Shown here one piece after another: positions 1 to 5,711 of a stretch of 11,884 nt of DNA. The DNA comes from Dehalococcoidales bacterium (GTDB taxonomy: Bacteria > Chloroflexota > Dehalococcoidia > Dehalococcoidales > UBA2162): NCBI GenBank assembly GCA_016844285.1, contig JAENIS010000043.1, forward strand, positions 1 through 11,884, read 5' to 3'. Position 1 is the stretch's first letter. The number at the start of each line of letters is the position of its first letter. A program made the translations under genes and the position numbers. The notes below the pieces were generated by a model that ran no database searches, was not told the DNA's origin, and was given only the letters and a program-made list of their open reading frames with translations.

Positions 1-264
1 GAGGTTGGCTTTGATTCCGTTGCCGAACGTATCTACCGTTTCCCCCAGGCTCGCACCGTCTACCTCCTTTCCGGCAGCTACGACCTGCTGGTGCTGGTCA
101 CCGGCAAGACGCTGCATGAGGTGGCTGACTTCGTCTCGCAGAAGCTGGCACCAATCGAAGGCGTGCAGGGAACGGTCACTCACTTCATGCTTAAGCGATA
201 CAAGGAAGACGGCGAAATTCTGGCAGGTCGGGAAGAGGTCAAACGCCAGCCGGTAATACTCTAG
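1..264 (+). CDS. Lrp/AsnC family regulator, C-terminal effector domain (5' truncated by window edge)
   Basis: An open frame starts at base 1 and ends at TAG 262-264, giving 87 residues with no start codon in the window. The residues (GFDSVAERIYRFPQ near the start, then SGSYDLLVLVTGK and VQGTVTHFMLKRYKEDG) have the shape of the Lrp/AsnC ligand-binding RAM domain, a beta-alpha-beta-beta-alpha-beta fold with a Gly-x-Tyr-Asp-Leu core. The DNA-binding helix-turn-helix half should lie upstream of the window. Lrp-type proteins bind amino acids and control genes of amino-acid metabolism. An aminotransferase starts 27 bases downstream on the same strand, so co-transcription and a regulatory link are likely, though not shown. 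A stand-alone RAM-domain protein without HTH cannot be excluded. Confidence 0.8.
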   Translation, partial: EVGFDSVAERIYRFPQARTVYLLSGSYDLLVLVTGKTLHEVADFVSQKLAPIEGVQGTVTHFMLKRYKEDGEILAGREEVKRQPVIL

Positions 265-291
265 AGATAATCACTCAGTCAGGAGACTCCT

Positions 292-1485
292 ATGGCCAGT
301 GACCCTGAAGTTCAAGTCCGGAAATATGCTATCTCACAGAGAGCCAGGCAAATATCCCCTTCCGGGATAAGGAAGTTCTTTGACCTGCTCGCGTCGATGG
401 AAGGGGTCATCTCGCTTGGGGTTGGCGAGCCGGACTATGCAACGCCGTGGCATATTCGCGAGGCGGCTATCTACTCCCTGGAGAAGGGCTATACCATGTA
501 TACCTCAAACTCAGGGATGCCGGAGCTGCGGCAGGAGCTGTCCCGCTACCTGAAGAATAGCTACAATCTCGACTATGACCCGGACGGGGAACTTCTCATT
601 ACCGTCGGCGTCAGCGAGGCACTGGACCTGGCGATGAGAGCGACTCTCGACCCGGGGGATGAGGTTATCATGCCCGACCCCGCCTATGTTGCCTATAATG
701 CCTGCATCACTCTGGCCGGCGGGACGCCGGTGATGGTGCCGACTATTGAAGCCAACGGCTTTGAGCTTGATGCCGCCGATGTCGAAGCCGGGATTACCAG
801 CGCCACCAAGGCCATTCTGATGGGCTATCCGGCCAATCCCACTGGAGCCGTAATGAGCCGGGGAAAGCTGGCTGAGGTCGCTCGGGTTGCCCGGCAGCAT
901 CAGCTACTGGTCATCTCTGACGAGATTTACGCACGATTAGTCTATGGTGTCAAGCATACCTGTATTGCTGCTCTGCCGGGAATGAAGGAGAGCACGATTC
1001 TCCTCGGTGGCTTTTCCAAAGCGTATGCCATGACTGGCTGGCGCATCGGTTATGCCGCTGCTCCCAGAGAGATTATTGCGGCGATGACCAAGATTCACCA
1101 GTACACCCTGATGTGCGCCCCAACCATGGGACAAATTGCCGCTATCGAAGCACTAAAAGCAGGTGAGGAAAGTGTGGTGGAGATGGTCGAGGACTACAAC
1201 CGGCGGCGACTGGTCATGGTCAAGGGGTTGTGCGAAATTGGACTATCTTGCTTTGAGCCGAAGGGAGCCTTCTATGCCTTCCCCTCGATAAAAGCCACCG
1301 GCATGACCTCAGAGGAGTTTGCCGAGAGGCTGCTGGCCGAGGAGAAGGTGGCCGTCGTCCCCGGCTCTGCCTTCGGGCAAGGTGGCGAGGGACATGTCCG
1401 TTGCTGCTATGCCACCTCGCTGGCCGAGATTGAGGAAGCACTAACCCGGATGAAGCGGTTCGTGGATAAATACCGCAAGGCTTAG
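292..1485 (+). CDS. Class I/II pyridoxal-phosphate aminotransferase (aspartate/aromatic type)
   Basis: A complete 397-residue fold-type I aminotransferase, the usual length for the AspC/PatA/AlaT-like group. It moves an amino group between an amino acid and a 2-oxo acid in the cytoplasm. Visible landmarks are GVGEPDYATP (43-52), the cofactor-site ANPTG (181-185), SDEIY with Asp210 and Tyr213, the Schiff-base lysine Lys243 in GGFSKAYAMTGWRIGY, the phosphate-binding Arg251, and the substrate-carboxylate arginine Arg370 in GHVRCCYA. The ATG at 292 is preceded by AGGAG (281-285) at a six-base spacing. It follows an Lrp/AsnC-type gene by 27 bases, probably as one transcript, and a hairpin with a short T run follows at 1518. 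Substrate preference (aspartate, alanine, aromatic or branched-chain) cannot be read from sequence alone, so no symbol is given. Confidence 0.93.
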   Translation: MASDPEVQVRKYAISQRARQISPSGIRKFFDLLASMEGVISLGVGEPDYATPWHIREAAIYSLEKGYTMYTSNSGMPELRQELSRYLKNSYNLDYDPDGELLITVGVSEALDLAMRATLDPGDEVIMPDPAYVAYNACITLAGGTPVMVPTIEANGFELDAADVEAGITSATKAILMGYPANPTGAVMSRGKLAEVARVARQHQLLVISDEIYARLVYGVKHTCIAALPGMKESTILLGGFSKAYAMTGWRIGYAAAPREIIAAMTKIHQYTLMCAPTMGQIAAIEALKAGEESVVEMVEDYNRRRLVMVKGLCEIGLSCFEPKGAFYAFPSIKATGMTSEEFAERLLAEEKVAVVPGSAFGQGGEGHVRCCYATSLAEIEEALTRMKRFVDKYRKA

Positions 1486-1517
1486 CCGGGCGGTTTGAGG
1501 TTATTGTTGGGGAGATG

Positions 1518-1538
1518 AAAAGGGGCTTCGCCCCTTTT
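1518..1538 (+). terminator. Hairpin with T run after the aminotransferase
   Basis: AAAAGGGG (1518-1525) pairs with CCCCTTTT (1531-1538) across the loop CTTCG. Read on the + strand this is a GC-rich core followed by TTTT, 32 bases after the aminotransferase stop, and it would serve as a modest intrinsic terminator. It is also the first hairpin of the composite repeat seen at three places in this window, so its role may be incidental. Confidence 0.55.
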
Positions 1539-1605
1539 AAAAATTCCGTCCCTCTCCTCTGGTTACGGGGAGAGGGACATAGGGTGAAGGGTAGTTCAAC
1601 ACCCT
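1518..1605 (+). repeat. Composite palindromic intergenic repeat, copy A
   Basis: Three hairpins in a row fill the gap upstream of purM. The first is GGGGC-TTC-GCCCC (1518-1538). The second is a perfect ten-base stem GTCCCTCTCC (1548-1557) with GGAGAGGGAC (1569-1578). The third is AGGGTG (1581-1586) with CACCCT (1600-1605). The order 'GGGGC hairpin, then CCTCTCC hairpin, then ACA-AGGG-TG tail' recurs at 2654-2709 (same orientation) and at 4301-4372 (opposite orientation). It looks like a dispersed REP-like element; no coding potential is visible in it. Confidence 0.7.
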
Positions 1606-1614
1606 CAGATGATA

Positions 1615-1621
1615 AGGGAGG
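1615..1621 (+). promoter_or_regulatory. Strong Shine-Dalgarno that points to an ATT start for purM
   Basis: AGGGAGG at 1615-1621 is a near-ideal ribosome binding site. The only start it can serve at a normal distance in the purM frame is ATT at 1630, eight bases further on. The codon directly before that ATT is TAG (1627-1629), which closes a short in-frame reading ATG-ATA-AGG-GAG-GTA-AAG-TAG beginning at 1609. Confidence 0.65.
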
Positions 1622-1629
1622 TAAAGTAG

Positions 1630-2637
1630 ATTAAAGAGGCTTATGCCGCCGCCGGCGTTAATATTGATAGTGCTGACCGTGTTAAGGGAGTTATCGGCCA
1701 GATTGCCCGTTCGACCCTCCGCCCGGAGGTGCTGAGCGGGGTTGGCTTCTTCGGCGGGCTTTTTGAGCTTAAGGGCTATCAACAGCCGGTACTGGTTTCA
1801 AGCGTTGACGGCGTCGGCACCAAGCTGAAGATTGCCTCCATTCTGGGCAAGTATGATACCATCGGCATTGATATCGTGAACCACTGCGTCAACGATATTC
1901 TTACCTCCGGCGCTGAGCCTCTCTTCTTCCTGGACTATATTGCCATGGGCAAGCTGTTGCCGGAAAAAGTGGAGGCGATTATTCAGGGGCTGGCTAAAGC
2001 TTGCCGTGAGGTTGGCTGTGCTCTCATCGGCGGGGAAACGGCTGAGATGCCGGGACTGTATCATGGCAAGGATTATGACCTGGCCGGTTTTATTATCGGC
2101 GTCGTCGAAAAAGATAACATCACCATGGGCAAGACAATCACTGCCGGCGATGCCATCATCGGCTTACCATCCAGCGGGCTGCACACTAACGGCTATTCAC
2201 TGGTGCGTAAGATTTTTGGTGAAACGAAGTCTGCTTTAAGCACCTATTACCCTGAGCTGGGCAGGACCCTGGGCGAAGCCTTGCTTGAGCCTCACCGCTG
2301 CTACTATCAGCAAGTAAAGCCAGTGTTGCCACTACTCAAGGGTATCGCCCATATTACCGGCGGAGGCTTGATTGGCAACGTGCCCCGTGTCCTGCCGAAA
2401 GGAGTGACCGCCAGGTTTAATAGTAAGGCGTGGACAATCCCCCCTATTTTTGAACTTATCCAGCAAAAGGGCAATGTTGACCGTGACGAGATGTACCACG
2501 TCTTTAATATGGGCATCGGCATGGTGCTCATCTGCTCACCGGATAATGTCAGCCAGCTAACTAAAACCCTGCCTGAAGCGAAGGTTCTTGGTGAGATAGT
2601 GAAGCAAGGTAAGAAGGCGAGGGTAATTATCGGATGA
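1630..2637 (+). CDS. purM: Phosphoribosylformylglycinamidine cyclo-ligase (AIR synthetase)
   Basis: PurM closes the imidazole ring: FGAM plus ATP gives AIR, the fifth step of purine synthesis. From 1630 the frame encodes 335 residues, a normal family length. Motifs include SSVDGVGTKLK (57-67), HCVNDI (85-90), GAEPLFFLDY (94-103), GGETAEMPG (134-142), SSGLHTNGYSLVRK, HITGGGLIGNVPRVLP and MYHVFNMGIGM. The N-terminal stretch KEAYAAAGVNID followed by IARSTLRPEV matches the family opening. No ATG, GTG or TTG exists in frame between the TAG at 1627 and the GTG at 1729, and a start at 1729 would remove 33 conserved residues. I therefore place the start at the ATT at 1630, served by AGGGAGG. It may be a true rare start, or an ATG altered by mutation or assembly error. 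purH follows after 94 bases. Confidence 0.9.
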   Translation: MKEAYAAAGVNIDSADRVKGVIGQIARSTLRPEVLSGVGFFGGLFELKGYQQPVLVSSVDGVGTKLKIASILGKYDTIGIDIVNHCVNDILTSGAEPLFFLDYIAMGKLLPEKVEAIIQGLAKACREVGCALIGGETAEMPGLYHGKDYDLAGFIIGVVEKDNITMGKTITAGDAIIGLPSSGLHTNGYSLVRKIFGETKSALSTYYPELGRTLGEALLEPHRCYYQQVKPVLPLLKGIAHITGGGLIGNVPRVLPKGVTARFNSKAWTIPPIFELIQQKGNVDRDEMYHVFNMGIGMVLICSPDNVSQLTKTLPEAKVLGEIVKQGKKARVIIG

Positions 2638-2653
2638 GTTGTCAGGGAGTTTA

Positions 2654-2709
2654 AGAGGGGCTTCGCCCCTCTCCTTGAAAAGGAGAGGGGGACACAGGGG
2701 GTGGGGTTA
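2654..2709 (+). repeat. Composite palindromic intergenic repeat, copy B, between purM and purH
   Basis: AGAGGGG (2654-2660) pairs with CCCCTCT (2666-2672), and CCCCTCTCCTT (2666-2676) pairs with AAGGAGAGGGG (2680-2690), an eleven-base perfect stem with loop GAA. The tail GACACAGGGGGTGGGGTT follows. Because 2666-2672 belongs to both stems, the two hairpins cannot form together. No T run follows on the + strand, so this is not an obvious terminator and purM-purH read-through is possible. The purH Shine-Dalgarno (GGAGG 2723-2727) lies beyond it. Confidence 0.75.
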
Positions 2710-2731
2710 ATAATTATTTATTGGAGGACTA

Positions 2732-4276
2732 ATGCGAGCAATCATCAGTGTTTTTGATAAGACGGGCGTGGTCGATTTTGCCAGAGGCTTAAACCAGCTA
2801 GGTTTTGAGCTCTTCTCCACCGGCGGCACCCAAAAGGCACTGGAAGAAGCTAAAGTACCAGTCAAGAGTGTCTCCGGTCTAACCGGCTTCCCGGAGATTC
2901 TTGATGGCCGGGTGAAGACTCTGCATCCGGTTATCTATGGTGGCATTTTAGCCCGGCGCGACCTGCCCGAGCACATGGAGCAGCTCAAGAAACATAAGAT
3001 TGAAATGTTTGACCTGGTGGCCGTTAATCTCTATCCCTTTGTCCAGACGGTAGCCAAAGAAGGGGTGACCATTGAGGAGGCGCTGGAAAATATCGATATC
3101 GGCGGGCCGAGCATGATTCGGGCTTCCGCCAAGAATTTCCCCGGTGTCATCGTGGTGGTGGACCCGGCGGACTATCCATCTATCCTGGGGAAGCTGAAGG
3201 CGGGCAGTGTCGAGCTGGCTGGGCGGAAACGGCTGGCGCAGAAGGCATTCCAGCATGTGGCCACCTATGATACCGCTATTTCCCAATATCTGAGGCAGGA
3301 TGATGAGACTTTACCCGAGGAAATGACCATTGCTATCAAGAAACGCTACGGCCTGCGTTATGGTGAGAACCCTCACCAGCAGGGTGCCTTCTATGCCGAG
3401 CAGGAGGTGGGGAAGGGTAAAAATACCGGTATCACCTGGGCAAAGCAGTTGGGCGGTAAGGAGCTTTCCTTCAACAATATCCTGGATGCTGATGCTGCCT
3501 GGGGGGTGGTTACCGACTTTGCCGCCGCCACGGTGGCGGTTATCAAACACACCAACCCCTGTGGCCTGGCCAGTCACGGGGATATTGCCGAAGCCTACCG
3601 GCGTGCCTTTAGTGGCGATGCGGTGGCCGCCTTCGGCGGTATTGTCGCTGCGAACCGAGCGGTTACCCTGGCGATGGCGGAGGAAATGAAGCCCGTCTTC
3701 TACGAGATAGTGATTGCCCCGGAATACGAGCCAGAGGCGCTCAAGATATTAAAGCGGAAAGGGGATTTACGCATCCTTCTCGCCGAGCTACCCCCCGGCT
3801 ATGGTAAGACGGAGCCGGTCGGCCTCGACTTCCGTAAGGTAAAGGGTGGATTCCTGGTCCAGACTGCTGATGCTGTCCCCGAGAGCAACATCAATTTGAA
3901 TACTGTGACCAGACGTAAGCCCACCAAAGCTGAAATCGACGACCTGCTTTTTGCCTGGCGGGCGGTGAAACATGTGAAATCGAATGCCATCGTCCTGGCC
4001 AACGATAAGACACTGCGGGGAATGGGCGCCGGGCAACCCAGCCGCATCATCAGTGCCCGGATAGCCATCGAGAAGGCAGCAGAGAAGGCCAAAAGTACTG
4101 TGCTGGCTTCAGACGCCATGTTCCCCTTTGCTGACGTGGTTGAGGCGGCGGCTGGTGCCGGCGTAACCGCCATCATCCAGCCCGGCGGCTCGATAAGGGA
4201 CGAGGACTCAATCAAGGCGGCGGATGAGCATAATATCGCCATGGTTTTCACTGGCGAAAGACATTTCCGGCATTAA
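2732..4276 (+). CDS. purH: Bifunctional AICAR transformylase / IMP cyclohydrolase
   Basis: PurH carries out the last two steps of IMP synthesis: formylation of AICAR with 10-formyl-THF, then ring closure to IMP. The 514 residues are full length for the family. The N-terminal MGS-like cyclohydrolase domain (about 1-145) shows FSTGGTQKAL, LDGRVKTLHP (57-66) and DIGGPSMIRASAKN. The transformylase part shows RYGENPHQ (209-216), SFNNILDADAAW, the catalytic Lys-His pair at 272-273 in IKHTNPCG, AFGGIVA, VKHVKSNAIV and QPGGSIRDEDSI. The last residues, FTGERHFRH, match the typical C-terminus. The start ATG is preceded by GGAGG (2723-2727) at four bases. It lies 94 bases after purM in the same pathway, with a palindromic repeat between them. 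Confidence 0.97.
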   Translation: MRAIISVFDKTGVVDFARGLNQLGFELFSTGGTQKALEEAKVPVKSVSGLTGFPEILDGRVKTLHPVIYGGILARRDLPEHMEQLKKHKIEMFDLVAVNLYPFVQTVAKEGVTIEEALENIDIGGPSMIRASAKNFPGVIVVVDPADYPSILGKLKAGSVELAGRKRLAQKAFQHVATYDTAISQYLRQDDETLPEEMTIAIKKRYGLRYGENPHQQGAFYAEQEVGKGKNTGITWAKQLGGKELSFNNILDADAAWGVVTDFAAATVAVIKHTNPCGLASHGDIAEAYRRAFSGDAVAAFGGIVAANRAVTLAMAEEMKPVFYEIVIAPEYEPEALKILKRKGDLRILLAELPPGYGKTEPVGLDFRKVKGGFLVQTADAVPESNINLNTVTRRKPTKAEIDDLLFAWRAVKHVKSNAIVLANDKTLRGMGAGQPSRIISARIAIEKAAEKAKSTVLASDAMFPFADVVEAAAGAGVTAIIQPGGSIRDEDSIKAADEHNIAMVFTGERHFRH

Positions 4277-4300
4277 GTGGGCTTGAGAGCGTTTACTGAC

Positions 4301-4372
4301 CTCACCCCCTTTGTCCCCCTCTCCTTTCAGGAGAGGGGGAGATAATAAAAAAGAGGGGCTAATGCCCCTCTT
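4301..4372 (-). repeat. Composite palindromic intergenic repeat, copy C (inverted)
   Basis: TCCCCCTCTCCT (4314-4325) pairs with AGGAGAGGGGGA (4329-4340), a perfect twelve-base stem with loop TTC. AAGAGGGGC (4351-4359) pairs with GCCCCTCTT (4364-4372) with loop TAAT. Read on the - strand, the order and sequence match copies A and B: GGGGC hairpin, CCTCTCC hairpin, then a tail that reads ACAAAGGGGGTGAGG. It sits between the convergent purH and SDR genes. Confidence 0.75.
4347..4372 (-). terminator. Intrinsic terminator of the SDR gene
   Basis: On the - strand a nine-base perfect stem (AAGAGGGGC with GCCCCTCTT, loop ATTA) is followed directly by six T residues (A run at 4347-4352 on the + strand). 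It lies about 80 bases past the SDR stop. This is the best-formed intrinsic terminator in the window, apparently supplied by one hairpin of repeat copy C. Confidence 0.75.
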
Positions 4373-4383
4373 AGACACCCGTT

Positions 4384-4423
4384 AAAATCCCTCTTAATCT
4401 CCCTTTATGAAAGGGAGAGGAAA
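4384..4423. repeat. Second, different palindromic repeat (CCCTCTTAATCTCCCTTT type)
   Basis: TCTCCCTTT (4398-4406) pairs with AAAGGGAGA (4410-4418) around ATG. It is preceded by AAATCCCTCTTAA, so the left arm is partly doubled (CCCTCTTAAT then CTCCCTTT). It differs in sequence from copies A to C. It resembles a type of short palindrome (AAATCCCCCTTAATCCCCCTTT and its kin) that I recall in many environmental bacterial genomes; that link is from memory. It could also act as a second terminator for either convergent gene, although no strong T run follows. Confidence 0.5.
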
Positions 4424-4451
4424 TAGCCAAACCTCGTTTTTCATCAACCTG

Positions 4452-5219
4452 CTACGTTATGAGAAATCCCCCGTCCACGACCAGAGTCTGTCCGGTGACA
4501 AAGTCCGAGGCATCAGAGGCGAGATAAATCATGGCACCCACCATCTCTTCGGGCTGGGCAATGTGCCCTAGTGGAGTTCGCTTGATTAGCTCCTCCTCGT
4601 ATCCCGGCGGTGCCACGCCAAAGCGGGAATCACCGAGGCGGGTATGCACATGCCCCGGCGCTACCGTATTAACCCTGATATTATACTTAGCCCATTCCAC
4701 GGCCATCACATGGGTGGTCATGATGACGCTAGCCTTGCTGATAGCATAGGCACCGATGTTAACCTCCGGCCTGAAGCCATCCACCGAGGCAATATTGATG
4801 ATTCGGCCACCACCATGCTCCTTCATTACCCTGGCCACTGCCTGGCTGAGAAAGAAAAGGCCCTTCACGTTGAGATTCATTATTGAATCCCATGCCCTTT
4901 CTTCCAGGTCCAGAGACGGGGTATAAACCGGGCTGGTGCCAGCATTGTTCACCAGTATATCAATCCGGCCAAACTCAGCTACTACCTGCTCAATCAGACT
5001 TTTGAGCTGGTCCATCCGGCCAAGATGAGCCGTCACGGCTAGAGACCTCCGTCCCAGGCTTTTTATCTCATTAGCCACCAGCTCTAGCTCGGGCAGGTTC
5101 CGGCTGGCAACCGCCACGTCAGCTCCGGCCCGGGCGAAGCTAATTGCCGTCACCTTACCGATGCCACGGCTGCCGCCGGTTACCAGGGCGACTTTACCCT
5201 CAAGAGAAAATTGTTTCAT
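4452..5219 (-). CDS. Short-chain dehydrogenase/reductase (SDR family, classical type)
   Basis: A 255-residue classical SDR, full length, predicted to be a soluble NAD(P)-dependent oxidoreductase. Visible landmarks are the nucleotide-binding TGGSRGIG (14-21), Arg40 after the second beta strand (often seen with NADPH preference), NNAG (91-94), the catalytic Asn117, Ser145, Tyr158 and Lys162, and the C-terminal DFVTGQTLVVDGGFLIT. The position after the third beta strand that usually carries an adenine-contacting Asp reads AHLGRM here, with His65. The substrate cannot be inferred, and labels such as 3-oxoacyl-ACP reductase or glucose dehydrogenase would be guesses. On the - strand AAAGGAG lies nine to ten bases before the ATG. 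It is transcribed away from the thiamine operon and toward purH, apparently as a single gene. Confidence 0.92.
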   Translation of the reverse strand: MKQFSLEGKVALVTGGSRGIGKVTAISFARAGADVAVASRNLPELELVANEIKSLGRRSLAVTAHLGRMDQLKSLIEQVVAEFGRIDILVNNAGTSPVYTPSLDLEERAWDSIMNLNVKGLFFLSQAVARVMKEHGGGRIINIASVDGFRPEVNIGAYAISKASVIMTTHVMAVEWAKYNIRVNTVAPGHVHTRLGDSRFGVAPPGYEEELIKRTPLGHIAQPEEMVGAMIYLASDASDFVTGQTLVVDGGFLIT

Positions 5220-5251
5220 CTTGCCGCTCTCCTTTCATCACTTTTCTTTCT

Positions 5252-5257
5252 ATTATA
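5252..5257 (-). promoter_or_regulatory. Candidate -10 element for the SDR gene
   Basis: On the - strand TATAAT is an exact -10 match, lying within the ten-base palindrome TATTATAATA (5251-5260). It would start transcription near 5245 and leave a leader of about 25 bases containing AAAGGAG. I see no good -35 hexamer at 16-18 bases, so the call rests on the -10 and its position. Confidence 0.45.
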
Positions 5258-5319
5258 ATACAAGTCGGTCGCAGCCATCCGCATCGTCATATCCTTTAAC
5301 TTCGATGACCCGGTATTTC

Positions 5320-5349
5320 TTTACATCCGGGGATATTTTAAAGTATAAT
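5320..5349 (+). promoter_or_regulatory. Sigma-70-type promoter of the thiamine operon
   Basis: TTTACA (5320-5325, five of six matches to TTGACA) and TATAAT (5344-5349, exact) are separated by 18 bases. Transcription would begin near 5356, about a dozen bases before the TPP riboswitch, which is where such a promoter is expected. Confidence 0.75.
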
Positions 5350-5367
5350 CACTATCAGAATTGAATA

Positions 5368-5460
5368 ATGCTAGGGGTGCCGTTTTAGGCTGAGAGTTTC
5401 TTCGATTGCGAAGAACAACCCTTTGAACCTGATTTGGGTAATGCCAACGTAGGAAAGTGG
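5368..5460 (+). promoter_or_regulatory. TPP riboswitch (THI element)
   Basis: This leader RNA element binds thiamine pyrophosphate and lowers expression of the downstream genes. The conserved parts are all present: AGGGGTGCC (5373-5381), CTGAGAG (5390-5396), ACCCTTTGAACCTGAT (5418-5433), GTAATGCCAACGTAGGAAA (5438-5456). P2 pairs GGGGT (5374-5378) with ACCC(T) (5418-5422), P3 pairs GCC (5379-5381) with GGC (5388-5390), P4 pairs CCT (5428-5430) with AGG (5451-5453), and P5 pairs TTGG (5434-5437) with CCAA (5444-5447). An extra seven-base hairpin, TTCTTCG with CGAAGAA (5398-5415), sits between the THI box and P2; variable stems at this position are known in the family. P1 can be paired only weakly. 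It precedes thiS, consistent with its role. Confidence 0.96.
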
Positions 5461-5464
5461 GACG

Positions 5465-5496
5465 GAAAGCTTACCTAAGGGTAAGCTTTCTTGTTT
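5465..5496 (+). terminator. Riboswitch expression platform: intrinsic terminator hairpin before thiS
   Basis: GAAAGCTTACC (5465-5475) pairs perfectly with GGTAAGCTTTC (5480-5490) around TAAG, and TTGTTT follows. The hairpin ends before the thiS Shine-Dalgarno (GGAGG 5498-5502), so control by premature termination fits better than occlusion of the ribosome site. An alternative antiterminator pairing was not worked out. Confidence 0.8.
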
Positions 5497-5508
5497 CGGA
5501 GGTTAATG

Positions 5509-5709
5509 ATGCAGCTTAAAATCAATGGTGCGGTAGCCGAGCTAGCGGATAATGCTTCCATCCGGGATTTGTTACTGGCCAAAAAACTGCCGGGGGAGAT
5601 AGTAATCATCGAATTGAATGGTGAGATTATCAAGCGGGAAAAATGGGAAAGCCTTAAATTAAGTTCCAATGACAATCTGGAAATAATTCGCATCATCGGT
5701 GGTGGTTAA
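5509..5709 (+). CDS. thiS: Sulfur carrier protein ThiS
   Basis: A 66-residue ubiquitin-fold protein that carries sulfur as a C-terminal thiocarboxylate to thiazole synthase. The opening [12 protein letters not shown], the centre [16 protein letters not shown] and the required C-terminal Gly-Gly (IIRIIGGG) match the family and its usual length. Two ATG codons lie side by side at 5506 and 5509. GGAGG (5498-5502) is six bases from the second and only three from the first, so 5509 is preferred. Earlier in-frame starts would fall within the terminator region. The gene is first in the riboswitch-controlled operon and is followed by thiG after two bases. ThiS needs an adenylyltransferase such as ThiF, which is not in this window. 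Confidence 0.93.
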   Translation: MQLKINGAVAELADNASIRDLLLAKKLPGEIVIIELNGEIIKREKWESLKLSSNDNLEIIRIIGGG

Positions 5710-5711
5710 AG

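Noticed and set aside
5..256. Open frame from base 5 on the + strand
   Set aside because: Frame 1 over the same bases gives a clear Lrp/AsnC effector domain; this one is Ser/Arg/Cys-rich shadow sequence.
1729..2637. purM starting at GTG 1729
   Set aside because: It would lose 33 residues that match the family N-terminus, and the strong AGGGAGG lies about 100 bases upstream.
3799..4251. 150-codon open frame on the - strand within purH
   Set aside because: It lies wholly opposite a conserved part of purH, has no ribosome site and no recognisable motif.
1518..4423. CRISPR array or insertion sequence formed by the repeated palindromes
   Set aside because: The copies are more than 1 kb apart, vary in orientation, have no regular spacers, no transposase and no visible target duplications.
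5282..5309. Inverted repeat GTCAT...ATGAC / CATCG...CGATG as an operator between the divergent SDR and thi promoters
   Set aside because: The arms are only five bases and badly spaced; such matches are expected by chance.
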